Part shown: positions 1-8,290 of the stretch, piece by piece
Numbering within the stretch: position 1 is the first letter of the stretch
How the letters are laid out: the number at the start of each line of letters is the position of its first letter
DNA from: Nocardioides sp. Root140
GTDB lineage: Bacteria; Actinomycetota; Actinomycetes; Propionibacteriales; Nocardioidaceae
NCBI RefSeq assembly: GCF_001426745.1
Contig: NZ_LMFI01000011.1
Span: forward strand, 226,913-290,912
Length of the DNA stretch: 64,000 nt
Reading direction: 5' to 3'
Notes under the pieces: generated by a model
Seen by the model: the letters and a program-made list of their open reading frames with translations, nothing else
What the model was told of the DNA's origin: nothing
Databases searched by the model: none
Made by a program: the position numbers and the translations under genes

Positions 1-1
1 C

Positions 2-832
2 AGTGCCATCGGACTGGGCGGGATGCCGCTGTCCCGCGTCCGCTTCGCCACCGGTGAGCTGCCGCCGCGCGACGAGGCGATCGCGACCGTGCACGCGGCG
101 CTCGAGGTCGGCGTGACGTTCATCGACACCGCCGACTGCTACGCGCCCGACGGCCCCGGGCTGGGCCACAACGAGGAGCTGATCGCCGAGGCGTTGCGCG
201 CCGCCGGCTCACCCGACGTACTCATCGCCACCAAGGGCGGCATCCGTCGCGACGGTGCCGACTGGCCGGTCGACGGGCGTCCCGAATGGATCCGCGAGGC
301 CGTGCAGGGCTCGCTCAAGCGGCTCGGCGTCGAGTCGATCGACCTCTACCAGCACCACCGCCCCGACCCGGCGGTGCCGTACGCCGAGACCATCGGCGCC
401 TTCAAGGAGTTGTACGACGACGGGCTGGTGCAGCGCGTCGGGCTGTCCAACGCCGACCCCGACCAGATCAGGGAGGCGCACGGCATCCTCGGTGACGCGC
501 TGGTCAGCGTGCAGAACCAGTTCAGCCCCAGCTTCCGCAGCAGCGAGCCGGAGCTGGAGCTCTGCGAGGAGCTCGGGCTGGCGTTCCTGCCGTGGAGCCC
601 GATGGGCGGCATGCGCCACGCGGCCGACCTGGCCGACGACTTCAAGGCCTTCGCCGAGGTGGGGGAGGCCCACGGCGTGAGCCCGCAGCAGGCCTGCATC
701 GCCTGGCTGCTGGCCCGCTCGCCGAGCATCATCCCGATCCCCGGGGCCAGCCGCCCCGCGTCGATCCGCGACACGGCGGAGGCCACCCACCTCGAGCTCA
801 GCGCCGACGAGCTGGCCCGCCTGAACGCCTGA
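2..832 (+). CDS. Aldo/keto reductase, 5' truncated by window edge
   Basis: NAD(P)H-dependent oxidoreductase of the aldo/keto reductase superfamily. The reading frame is open to the first bases of the window (SAIGLGGMPLS), so the true start lies outside; the Met at 23 is internal. The AKR tetrad is visible: Asp and Tyr in FIDTADCYAPDG, Lys in LIATKGG and His in YQHHRPD. The C-terminal half shows the family pattern GLSNADPDQI, VQNQFSP and the cofactor-loop IPIPGASRP. About 277 residues are visible, close to a full-length enzyme. The substrate cannot be inferred from the sequence. Confidence 0.9.
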   Translation, partial: SAIGLGGMPLSRVRFATGELPPRDEAIATVHAALEVGVTFIDTADCYAPDGPGLGHNEELIAEALRAAGSPDVLIATKGGIRRDGADWPVDGRPEWIREAVQGSLKRLGVESIDLYQHHRPDPAVPYAETIGAFKELYDDGLVQRVGLSNADPDQIREAHGILGDALVSVQNQFSPSFRSSEPELELCEELGLAFLPWSPMGGMRHAADLADDFKAFAEVGEAHGVSPQQACIAWLLARSPSIIPIPGASRPASIRDTAEATHLELSADELARLNA

Positions 833-846
833 CCCGCTCGTGGACG

Positions 847-1632
847 TCAGCCGAGCTTCTCCGCGACCGCGCGGGCGGCCTGCTGGGCCGGCTCCTGGCC
901 GGGCTCGTAGTTGTAGTCCTGGCCCTGGTTGTCGATCAGCACGATCGAGAGGCGTGAGCCGACCCGGTTCACCGCGACGCCGTTGAAGTGGTGGTCCTGG
1001 GCGTCCTTCTGACCGAACTGGAGCAGGTAGGTGAACGACTTGCCGGCCGACACCTGCGCGGCCTGCAGCGGGTTGACCTGCTCGACGTCGGCGTTCAGCT
1101 GGGCGGCGCAGTCACGGTGCCACCCGCGTAGCACCTGCTCCACCCGCCAGGCCGACTTGTCGTCGGCGAAGGTGGCGATCAGCTGGGCGGCGCGCTGGTT
1201 GCCGTCGGCCTCGAAGGTGCGGATCCAGGCCTCGTCGGCACCCGAGTCGACCAGCGAGAACTTCGCGCAGTCGCCGAACGGGTCACTGCCTTCGGGCTTC
1301 GTGCCGGCATCGGTCCAGACGGTGATGTCGTTGAGCCCGGGCATCTCGTCGGCGGTGAGGAACAGGTCGTCGACGGGAGAGGTCACCGGAGCCTCGGTCG
1401 TCGTACTCGGTGCGGACGACGCACTCGACGAGCTCGGAGGTGGGGAGGTCTCGGTCTCGGTCTCGGTCGGGGCACTCTCACTGGGCACGTCGGAGGCCTC
1501 GGCCGATGCGGTGTCGGAGGGATCCGCACCCGACGTGTCGTCGGGGCCCGATTCGCTGCCGCAGGCGGTCAGCACCAGCGCGGCGAAGAGACCGACTGCC
1601 ATGCGCAAGAAGGGACGGGGAAGGGTTGCCAT
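847..1632 (-). CDS. Secreted lipoprotein, possible PknH-like extracellular sensor domain
   Basis: A 261-residue lipoprotein. The ATG at 1632 is chosen because it begins a lipoprotein signal peptide with lipobox LTAC (Cys at about residue 24). A long Ser/Thr/Glu/Pro linker (about 25-85) follows, then a compact domain beginning DDLFLTADEMPGL with two cysteines (GDCAKF and RDCAAQL) and a Trp-rich helix between them. The domain order resembles the extracellular PknH-type sensor fold of actinobacteria, but this is a weak, by-eye resemblance. It is divergent from the binding-protein lipoprotein at 1733; the shared 100-bp intergenic carries a palindrome. Confidence 0.8.
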   Translation of the reverse strand: MATLPRPFLRMAVGLFAALVLTACGSESGPDDTSGADPSDTASAEASDVPSESAPTETETETSPPPSSSSASSAPSTTTEAPVTSPVDDLFLTADEMPGLNDITVWTDAGTKPEGSDPFGDCAKFSLVDSGADEAWIRTFEADGNQRAAQLIATFADDKSAWRVEQVLRGWHRDCAAQLNADVEQVNPLQAAQVSAGKSFTYLLQFGQKDAQDHHFNGVAVNRVGSRLSIVLIDNQGQDYNYEPGQEPAQQAARAVAEKLG

Positions 1633-1681
1633 GCGGTCAGCGTAGGGGTGATTGCGTGTGCTGCAGGTCGACGCTTCGGTG

Positions 1682-1704
1682 TGTCCCGATATCGTGTCGG
1701 GACA
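1682..1704. promoter_or_regulatory. Perfect 8-bp inverted repeat, candidate operator
   Basis: TGTCCCGA and TCGGGACA form perfect 8-bp arms separated by 7 bp, in the intergenic between the divergent lipoproteins and about 28 bp upstream of the GTG at 1733. Its size and symmetry suit a dimeric repressor (LacI/GntR scale). No regulator gene is adjacent, so the binding protein is unknown. Confidence 0.5.
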
Positions 1705-1732
1705 TGATGCAGCGAGGAAAGGGCGTTCGGGC

Positions 1733-3064
1733 GTGAAGACTCGTGCGGCAATGGTGTGTGGAGCGGTTCTGTTGGCGATGCTGGCGGGAGCGTGCGACAC
1801 CGAGACGGGTGAGCCCCAGCAGGACCCGGTCGGGACCGTGAAGAACCCGGTCAAGCTGAGCTTCATGGCCTATGGAGCCGACGAAGAGGTCGAGGCGATG
1901 CAGTCGACCGTCGACCAGTTCAACGTCGACCACCCGACCATGAAGGTGACCCTGCAGCACGCCGCGGACGCCGACGAGGTCATCGACCGACTCAACGCGA
2001 AGAACCCTCCGGACGTCTACCTGCTCTCCCAGCGAGACCTGGCCGAGGTGGCCAAGCAGGGCCTCAACCAGCCCCTCGAGGAGCTGCTCGACTCGCGCGG
2101 CGTCGACTTCGGCGACTACTACAAGCGCGACGCGATCGACTCGTTCTCCCTCGACAGTCGCCTGCAGTGCATGCCGTACGGCGTCTCGCCGATGGTCATC
2201 TACTACAACACCAACCTGATCGACTGGGATGCGATGAAGGAGCAGGGCCTCGACTCCCCGGCCTCGCACGCCGCCTGGACCCTCGACCAGTTCAACGCCG
2301 CGGCCGAGTTCGCCGCCAGCCGCCCCGGCGCGAAGGGTGTCTACATCGACCCGACGCTCGAGGGCCTGGCCCCGTTCGTCTACTCCGGTGACGGCCAGCT
2401 GTTCGACGACCCGGCCGACCCCACCACGCTGACCCTCTCCGACGACGCGAGCCGTGACGCGCTGTCGCGCACGCTGCGGGTGCTGCGCCCGTCGAAGGTG
2501 AACCTGACCCCGCGCCAGCTGCGCAAGGAGTCGGCGCTCGACCGCTTCAAGACCGGCAAGCTCGGCATGATCGCCGGCTACCGCAACATGGTGCCCGAGC
2601 TGCGCAAGACGCCGAGCCTCAGCTTCGACGTGATGCCGATGCCGGTGCTCGACAGCCAGACCACGGTGGGCGATGTGAGCGGTCTCTGCATCAGCGCTGA
2701 ACCCTCCAGCGTCTCCGCGGCGGCCGACTTCATCGTCGACATCATCTCGACCGAGGCGGTCGAGCGGGTCGCCGAGGCCGGCTACCTCGTGCCGTCGAAC
2801 AACGAGGTCGCCGAGGGCGAGGCGTTCCTCCAGCCCGACCAGCTGCCGGCCCACGCCGCGGTCTTCAACCAGACCGTCCGCAACATCGTCCAGCCGCCGC
2901 TGCTCGACTCGTGGGACGACCTCGAAGAGGCCGTGCACGCCCCGATCTACAAGCTGTTCTTCAACCGGGTGCTCAACCTCGAGGAGCTGACCGAGGCGAT
3001 CGACGAGGCCTCCAAGTCGATCCTGGAGAACCAGGACGAACCCTCCGAGACCGCCACCAACTGA
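1733..3064 (+). CDS. Extracellular solute-binding protein (family 1), orphan lipoprotein
   Basis: 443-residue periplasmic-type binding lipoprotein of an ABC importer, resembling carbohydrate binders. The GTG at 1733 is chosen because GAGGAAAGGG precedes it and it gives a short signal peptide ending in the lipobox LAGAC (Cys about 21). Family features are the opening strand VKLSFMAYGAD, the hinge-side PPDVYLLSQRDLAEV, CMPYGVSPMVIYYN and a late LVPSNNEVAE. No permease or ATPase gene lies beside it: the neighbour upstream is divergent and the next gene is RNase D on the other strand. It may serve a transporter encoded elsewhere. Regulation by the palindrome at 1682 is plausible. Confidence 0.9.
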   Translation: MKTRAAMVCGAVLLAMLAGACDTETGEPQQDPVGTVKNPVKLSFMAYGADEEVEAMQSTVDQFNVDHPTMKVTLQHAADADEVIDRLNAKNPPDVYLLSQRDLAEVAKQGLNQPLEELLDSRGVDFGDYYKRDAIDSFSLDSRLQCMPYGVSPMVIYYNTNLIDWDAMKEQGLDSPASHAAWTLDQFNAAAEFAASRPGAKGVYIDPTLEGLAPFVYSGDGQLFDDPADPTTLTLSDDASRDALSRTLRVLRPSKVNLTPRQLRKESALDRFKTGKLGMIAGYRNMVPELRKTPSLSFDVMPMPVLDSQTTVGDVSGLCISAEPSSVSAAADFIVDIISTEAVERVAEAGYLVPSNNEVAEGEAFLQPDQLPAHAAVFNQTVRNIVQPPLLDSWDDLEEAVHAPIYKLFFNRVLNLEELTEAIDEASKSILENQDEPSETATN

Positions 3065-3069
3065 CCGAC

Positions 3070-3126
3070 AGTCCCCAACGTCTGACCCCTCCCGGGAGCG
3101 ATCCAGGGAGCCAGGCGTTGGGGACT
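3070..3126. terminator. Hairpin between convergent genes (GTCCC/GGGAC family)
   Basis: AGTCCCCAACG (3070-3080) and CGTTGGGGACT (3116-3126) are perfect 11-bp arms around a 35-nt GC-rich loop. It lies 6 nt after the binding-protein stop and covers the last codon of RNase D, so it could end transcription from both sides. There is no U tract. A related hairpin is at 17341. Confidence 0.55.
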
Positions 3127-4462
3127 ATCCGTCGGAGGACGGGGCGTCGGATGGCGTGTCTGCGTCCTCGGGTTCCTCGTCGGCAGCCAGGATGGCGGCG
3201 GTGAGCACCGGCTCGACGAGCCCGATCTGCCACGGCCGCGCGCCGTGACCGGCGAGCTGTTCCTGCACGGCCTGCGCCAGCGCAGCCGGCTCGCGGGTCC
3301 CTGGCGGGGTCCAGAGCACGCGTCGCAGCGTGTCGGGGGTGAGCAGGTTCTCCACCGGCAGGTTGTTGGTCTCCGCCAGCGTGGCCATCCCGGCGCGTGC
3401 CGCGGTGAGCCGGCGTGCGGCCACCGGGTCCTTGTCGATCCAGGTGCGCGGCACCGGCGGCCCGTCGCCGCGCGGTCCGCGTTGCGGCAGCTCGCTCTCG
3501 GACAGCCCGCGGGCCTCGGCCAGCGCGGCCACCCACTGTGAGGAGTAGCGGTCGGCGCCGCGGCCGTGGAAGCCGCTGGTGCCCAGCAGGGCGGCCTTGT
3601 CGACGGGCAGTGCCAGCGCGGCGGCGATGATCGCCGAGTCGGGCAGGATGCGGCCGGGCGTGACGTCGCGCTGCTCGGCGATGCGGTTGCGGGTCTCCCA
3701 GAGCGCGCGTACGGCGGCCAGCGCGCGACGTCCACGCACCCGGTGCAGCTGCGACGTACGGCGCCAGGGTTCGGCGCGCACGGCCGGGGTGAAGTCGAGC
3801 AGGTGGTCGAACTCCTCGCGGGCCCAGCCGGCCTTGCCCGACTCGTCGAGCTCGGAGGCCATCACGGCCCGCAGCTCGATGAGCGGCTCGACGTCGAGTG
3901 CGGCGTACTCGAGCCACGACTCGGGCAGCGGGCGCCTCGACCAGTCGGCCGCGGAGTGCTCCTTGCGCAGGTGCATGCCGAGCGTGGTCTCGACGAGGGT
4001 GGCCAGCCCGACGCGGGGGTAGCCGAGCAGTCGGCCGGCGAGCTCGGTGTCGAAGAGCGACGATGGGCGCAGGCCGACCTCGGCCAGGCAGGCGAGGTCC
4101 TGTGTGGCGGCGTGCAGGATCCACTCCACGCCCTCGAGGGCTACCTGCAGGTCGTCGAGGTTGTCGAACGCGATCGGGTCGACCAGTGCGGTGCCCGAGC
4201 CCTCGCGCCGCAGCTGGATCAGGTAGGCGCGGGCGGAGTAGCGGTAGCCGGAGGCCCGCTCGGCGTCGATCGCCACCGGCCCGGTGCCTGCGGCGAAGCG
4301 GGCCACCACGTCGGCCAGCCCGGCGTCGGTGTCGATCACCGGAGGAAGTCCGTCACGCAGGGTCAGCAGGGGAGCCGGCTCGGGCTCCGGGGCCGCGTCG
4401 GTGGTGCCCTCCGGAGCCGCCTCGGCGGAGGCCTCGTCAGGTGTGTCGCCCGGATCGCTCAC
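3125..4462 (-). CDS. rnd: Ribonuclease D (3'-5' exonuclease with HRDC domain)
   Basis: 445-residue DEDD-family exoribonuclease for RNA 3'-end processing. The exonuclease motifs are visible: AIDAERASG (Exo I, DxE), WILHAATQDLACL (Exo II), SLFDTELAGRLLG and YAALDVEPLIEL (Exo III, Tyr and Asp). The HRDC domain follows (RVRGRRALAAVRALWETRN), then a helical C-terminus. The GTG at 4462 is chosen because it overlaps the stop of the upstream DUF3000 gene by 4 bp (GTGA), giving translational coupling; a longer in-frame extension is high-GC and Arg-rich and looks non-coding. The N-terminal 35 residues are acidic and low complexity. Confidence 0.93.
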   Translation of the reverse strand: MSDPGDTPDEASAEAAPEGTTDAAPEPEPAPLLTLRDGLPPVIDTDAGLADVVARFAAGTGPVAIDAERASGYRYSARAYLIQLRREGSGTALVDPIAFDNLDDLQVALEGVEWILHAATQDLACLAEVGLRPSSLFDTELAGRLLGYPRVGLATLVETTLGMHLRKEHSAADWSRRPLPESWLEYAALDVEPLIELRAVMASELDESGKAGWAREEFDHLLDFTPAVRAEPWRRTSQLHRVRGRRALAAVRALWETRNRIAEQRDVTPGRILPDSAIIAAALALPVDKAALLGTSGFHGRGADRYSSQWVAALAEARGLSESELPQRGPRGDGPPVPRTWIDKDPVAARRLTAARAGMATLAETNNLPVENLLTPDTLRRVLWTPPGTREPAALAQAVQEQLAGHGARPWQIGLVEPVLTAAILAADEEPEDADTPSDAPSSDG

Positions 4463-5094
4463 TGGGCGGGACCGCGCTGGCCGCGACGGCTCGGGATGGC
4501 GGTCACTCCCTCGGGCACGGGCTCGAGCCCGACCGCCGTGCAGAGCAGCTCGCCCCACGCCTCGACGTGGGCCGAGACGTCGAAGTTGCCGTTGTCGGGA
4601 CCGGCCGGCGTCCATGAGGCGCGCACCTCGAGCTGTGCGGTGGCGTCCTCGTCGGCCATCGAGCCGAAGCTCTCGGTCGCGACGCGGGTGACGGTGCCGG
4701 AGGGGGCGAGGAACTCGGCGCCGTGGGCCTCGAGGGCCTCGGTCAGCCAGGACCAGCCGACTGCTCCGAGCATCGGGTCGGTGACCATCTCGGGGTCGAT
4801 CTCGGCGCGGGCGTAGGCCACGAAGCGGAACGTGCCCGCCCAGGCGTCATTGCCGGCCGGGTCGTGCAACAAGATGATGCGCCCGGTGCCGATGTCGGCG
4901 TCGTCGACGGTGACGTCTGCGGAGAGTGCGCTGGCGTAGGGAGCGATGCGTTGGGGCGCGGGCATTGACTCACACAGCACCTCGGGACGCAGCCGGGCTG
5001 CTCGCATGCTCTCGACCGCAACCCGGAAATCCTCGGGGGGTAGGCCCGCACCCGACCCGGGGTGCGCCTCTTGACGGACCACCATGCCCTCCAC
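4459..5094 (-). CDS. DUF3000 domain-containing protein
   Basis: A 211-residue protein of the actinobacterial DUF3000 family, function unknown. Recognisable parts are PPEDFRVAVESMRAARLRPE, PAPQRIAPYASALSADV, the RIILLHDPAGNDAWAGTFRFVAY core and WSWLTEALEAHGAEF. It has no signal peptide or membrane segment. It is co-transcribed with rnd (4-bp overlap) and divergent from hemE, an arrangement conserved in actinobacteria. The start is uncertain: GTG at 5094, ATG at 5085 or GTG at 5082 are all possible, and a GGAGGG best suits the last. Confidence 0.85.
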   Translation of the reverse strand: MEGMVVRQEAHPGSGAGLPPEDFRVAVESMRAARLRPEVLCESMPAPQRIAPYASALSADVTVDDADIGTGRIILLHDPAGNDAWAGTFRFVAYARAEIDPEMVTDPMLGAVGWSWLTEALEAHGAEFLAPSGTVTRVATESFGSMADEDATAQLEVRASWTPAGPDNGNFDVSAHVEAWGELLCTAVGLEPVPEGVTAIPSRRGQRGPAQ

Positions 5095-5156
5095 AGTAGG
5101 GCGAGTCCGAAGGGTCCGTTGTGTGCCACGCCGCCTGACCTGCGAAGATTCGCGGT

Positions 5157-6194
5157 GTGACTGCCTCCACCGACCTGCACGACTCCGCCTTCCTCCGGGC
5201 CGCCCGCGGCGAGCCCGTTCCGCACACCCCGGTGTGGTTCATGCGGCAGGCCGGGCGCTCCCTGCCGGAGTACCTCAAGGTCCGCGAGGGCATCGGCATG
5301 CTCGAGTCGTGCATGGACGCCGACCTGGTCACCGAGATCACCCTCCAGCCGGTCCGCCGGTACGGCGTCGACGCGGCCATCTTCTTCTCCGACATCGTGC
5401 TGCCGCTCAAGGCGGTGGGTGTCGACCTCGACATCTTGCCCGGCATCGGCCCGGTGGTCGCGAAGCCGGTCGAGACGCTGGCCGACGTGGCCGCGATCCC
5501 CGACCTCACTCCCGAGCACGTCCCCTTCATCACCAAGGCCGTGCAGAACCTGGTCGCCGAGCTCGGCGCCACTCCACTGATCGGCTTCGCCGGCGCCCCG
5601 TTCACGGTGGCGTCCTACTTGGTCGAGGGCGGTCCGTCGAAGGAGCACGCGAAGACCAAGGCGATGATGTTCGGCGCCCCCGACGTGTGGGACGCGCTGA
5701 TGCGCAAGATCGGTGGCATCGCCGCGGCCTACCTCGAGGTGCAGGTCGCGGCCGGTGCGTCCGCCGTACAGCTCTTCGACTCGTGGGCCGGCGCGCTCAC
5801 CCCGGGCGACTACCGCGAGCACGTCATGCCGCACTCCGCGAAGGTGCTCGCCGCTGCCGGCGAGCTCGGCGTGCCGCGCATCCACTTCGGCGTCGGTACG
5901 TCGAACCTGCTGCCGCTGATGGGTGAGGCCGGCGCCGACGTGGTCGGTGTCGACTGGCGTACGCCGCTCGCGGACGGCATCAGGGCGGTCGGTGACCGGG
6001 CTGTCCAGGGCAACCTCGACCCGACCCTGGTCTTCGCACCGACCGACGTGATGACCGCGCGTGCCGCCGAGATCATCGAGGCCGGCCGGGCCGCCAAGGG
6101 CCACATCTTCAACCTCGGCCACGGGGTCATCCCCTCGACGAACCCCGACCAGCTGAAGGCGCTGACGGAGTTCGTCCAGGCGTACCCGCTCTGA
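5157..6194 (+). CDS. hemE: Uroporphyrinogen decarboxylase
   Basis: Converts uroporphyrinogen III to coproporphyrinogen III by removing four carboxyl groups (cytosolic). 345 residues, the usual length. Signatures are PVWFMRQAGRSLPEY (the RQAGR substrate-binding motif), IFFSDIVLPL, GFAGAPFTVASYLVEGG and HFGVGTSNLL. The GTG at 5157 has no Shine-Dalgarno in front; an AAGATT 6 nt upstream suggests a leaderless transcript. Its usual actinobacterial partners hemG and chdC are 9.8 kb away at 15968, separated by the sulfur cluster. Confidence 0.97.
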   Translation: MTASTDLHDSAFLRAARGEPVPHTPVWFMRQAGRSLPEYLKVREGIGMLESCMDADLVTEITLQPVRRYGVDAAIFFSDIVLPLKAVGVDLDILPGIGPVVAKPVETLADVAAIPDLTPEHVPFITKAVQNLVAELGATPLIGFAGAPFTVASYLVEGGPSKEHAKTKAMMFGAPDVWDALMRKIGGIAAAYLEVQVAAGASAVQLFDSWAGALTPGDYREHVMPHSAKVLAAAGELGVPRIHFGVGTSNLLPLMGEAGADVVGVDWRTPLADGIRAVGDRAVQGNLDPTLVFAPTDVMTARAAEIIEAGRAAKGHIFNLGHGVIPSTNPDQLKALTEFVQAYPL

Positions 6195-6195
6195 C

Positions 6196-7173
6196 CTACT
6201 CGGCGTTCGCGACCTGCGGGGCGACCCGCTGACGAGTGCGCAGCCGGCGTGCCAGCACCAGCACCGGGTAGCCCAGGATGCCGAGCACCACGGCGAAGGG
6301 CAGTAGCGCCCCGACCACCGTGGCGAGGCCGGCACCGACGCCGGTGAGCGCGTGCCACCCGTCGAGCAGGCCGCCGACGAACGCGTTGTGCTCGTCGTCC
6401 TTCTTCTCCTTGGCCGCCGCCGCGGTCTGGTGCTCGAGGTGGACCGTGATCGTGGAGAGGCTGGTCTGGTCCTCGAGGTAGGCCTGCTGTGACTTGAGGG
6501 AGTCGAGCTCGGCCTGGCGTGAGGTCAGCTGGGCCTCGATCGAGACGATGTCGGCGATGCTCTCGGCCCGGGCCAGCAACAGCTCGATGCGCTTGAGACT
6601 CTTCTCCTGGGCGCGGACCCGCACCTCGGTGTCGATCACCTGGGTGGTGACGTCCTCCGAGCCCTGGCTGGAACCGGTGAGCTCGGCGACCTTCTTCAAC
6701 TCCTTCATTGCGTCGGCGAACTCCCTCGCCGGCACGCGAACGACCACGCGTGAGCGACGGATGGTGCCGTCGTCCTCGGTCGAGGTCTCCTCCTCGGCGA
6801 TGGTGCCGCCATGGCTGTCGACCACCTTCTGGAGGTCGAAGCGCGCCTTCTCGGTGTCGGGGCTGACCAGCGAGACGGTGCCGGTGTTGATCATGGCCTT
6901 GGTGGCCGGCGCCGGTCGGTTGGCGCCGCCGTTGTCGCGGGTGCCGCCGGCGTCCGAGCCGGAATCGGACTGGGTCTTCAGGGTCGCCTCGCCGTCGCCC
7001 TCGCTCGGCGCGTCCTCGGCGGCCAGGCCATCGGCCGCGACCGCATTCCGGCTGGTGTCGCCGGAGGAGCCGGAGTCGTCGGAGGAGTCGGAGTCGCCCG
7101 AGGAGCACCCCGTGAGTGCAATCAGTCCGGCGGCCAGCAGGGCCACCGCAAACTTCGTGGGAGAGGTCTTCAT
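6196..7173 (-). CDS. DUF4349 domain lipoprotein
   Basis: 325-residue membrane-attached lipoprotein. The ATG at 7173 gives a signal peptide with lipobox LTGC (Cys about 23), then an acidic Ser/Asp linker, a DUF4349 globular domain (residues about 95-225, INTGTVSLVSPDTEKARFDL), a coiled-coil stretch (about 185-235, rich in RVRAQEKSLKRIELLLARAE) and one C-terminal membrane segment (GAGLATVVGALLPFAVVLGI). Function unknown; the family is typical of Gram-positive envelopes. It converges with hemE, the two stops lying 1 bp apart. Confidence 0.88.
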   Translation of the reverse strand: MKTSPTKFAVALLAAGLIALTGCSSGDSDSSDDSGSSGDTSRNAVAADGLAAEDAPSEGDGEATLKTQSDSGSDAGGTRDNGGANRPAPATKAMINTGTVSLVSPDTEKARFDLQKVVDSHGGTIAEEETSTEDDGTIRRSRVVVRVPAREFADAMKELKKVAELTGSSQGSEDVTTQVIDTEVRVRAQEKSLKRIELLLARAESIADIVSIEAQLTSRQAELDSLKSQQAYLEDQTSLSTITVHLEHQTAAAAKEKKDDEHNAFVGGLLDGWHALTGVGAGLATVVGALLPFAVVLGILGYPVLVLARRLRTRQRVAPQVANAE

Positions 7174-7223
7174 GAGGATGGGACGCCCGCGGCGTACCAC
7201 CGGTTCCCTCGGGCAGGGTGGGC

Positions 7224-8132
7224 TCAGCTGGCGCGGTGGTACCCGCGGGAGTGCGCGACCAGGCTGGCCTGCAGGTCGCGCACGGCCTGGGGCAGATGCT
7301 CGCCCCGGCGCTGCAGCATCATCAGGGCGACACCGGTGGAGTCGCCGGTGATCGGCCGGTGGGTGATCAGGCCGGCACGTTCCATCGGGTCGCCGATCAC
7401 GCTGTAGTCGGGCAGCACGGTGACGCCGAGCCCCTCGGCGACCATCACCTTGCCCATCTCGGCCCCGTCGGTGCTGAACGCCACCGGCGGCATGTCGCTG
7501 CCGAAGAGCCGGTGCACGAACCGGTGCATCAGGTAACCGGCGCGCATCACGACGAACTGGTGCTCGCGCAGCTGGCCGACGGTGACTTCGTCGTACGCCG
7601 CCAACGGGTGGTCGTGGCGACAGATCAGGACCGGTCGGCCGTGGATCAGCCGGGTGCCGTCGAGGTCGACCGGAACGTCGTCGCCCTCGAGCACGTTGAT
7701 CAGGCCGAGGTCGAGCGCGCCCTCGGCGAGGCCTTGGTGGATCTCGGCCTGTTGGGTGTTGACCACCTCGACGGTGGTGGTCGGGTTGGCCTGCTGGAAG
7801 TCGCGGACGGCCGGCACGAGCAGGGTGGACGTGGCGGCGTTGACCGTGCCCATGCGCACCATCCGGGTGGTGAGGTTCTGGTCGCCGGCGGCGGTGCGCA
7901 GGCGGCCGACCGCCTCGAGCACCTCGACCATGTTCTGCAGGAGGTCGCGTCCCTGGCGACTGATCTTCGAGCCCGAGCGGCGTCGGTCGAGGAGGGTGAC
8001 GCCGAGCTCGCGTTCCAGCTTGCTCACGGCCTCGCTGAGGGCCGGCTGGGAGAGGTGCAATGACTCACTGGCCTTGCGGAGGGACCCGTGCTGGGTCACT
8101 GCCGCGATGTACTGCAGCTGTTCGATCCGCAC
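7224..8132 (-). CDS. LysR-family regulator of the sulfur cluster
   Basis: 302-residue LysR-type transcription factor: N-terminal winged HTH (RIEQLQYIAAVTQHGSLRKA, then SQPALSEAVSKLERELG) and an effector-binding domain. The GTG at 8132 is chosen over a TTG further out because AAGGAG precedes it. It is divergent from the DszC-like gene with a 158-bp AT-rich spacer, the classic LysR arrangement, so it probably controls the desulfurization genes in response to sulfur status (as Cbl, CysB or SsuR do); this is inference from position. The ligand is unknown. Confidence 0.92.
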   Translation of the reverse strand: MRIEQLQYIAAVTQHGSLRKASESLHLSQPALSEAVSKLERELGVTLLDRRRSGSKISRQGRDLLQNMVEVLEAVGRLRTAAGDQNLTTRMVRMGTVNAATSTLLVPAVRDFQQANPTTTVEVVNTQQAEIHQGLAEGALDLGLINVLEGDDVPVDLDGTRLIHGRPVLICRHDHPLAAYDEVTVGQLREHQFVVMRAGYLMHRFVHRLFGSDMPPVAFSTDGAEMGKVMVAEGLGVTVLPDYSVIGDPMERAGLITHRPITGDSTGVALMMLQRRGEHLPQAVRDLQASLVAHSRGYHRAS

Positions 8133-8235
8133 CCTGTGACTCCTTCTGGACAACCGACCGGTGGAAGGCCGCGCCGCTCACCCCCTCGGAGATTCGCTGA
8201 CCGGCCGTGCGTGCCTTTTCCTTGCATTCAGAATT

Positions 8236-8260
8236 GTAGACTAGTTCACTAGACATAATT
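8236..8260 (+). promoter_or_regulatory. AT-rich divergent promoter with CTAGT-TC-ACTAG and TAGACATAA
   Basis: An AT-rich island in high-GC DNA between the LysR gene and the DszC-like gene. It contains the short inverted repeat CTAGTTCACTAG (8241-8252) overlapping TAGACATAA (8250-8258), which ends 32 nt before the ATG at 8291. TAGACATAA recurs exactly at 11002-11010 before sfnG. This is a probable core promoter plus regulator site; the transcription start is not known. Confidence 0.5.
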
Positions 8261-8290
8261 CAAATTGCGTACCTTCTGAGAGGCGAACAC

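Noticed and set aside
1637..1712. Minus-strand 22-codon frame (ending SVDLQHTQSPLR) as a leader peptide for the lipoprotein at 1632
   Set aside because: It vaguely recalls the HVDL leader motif but has no Cys codon and no attenuator hairpin, and its start is formed by the palindrome.
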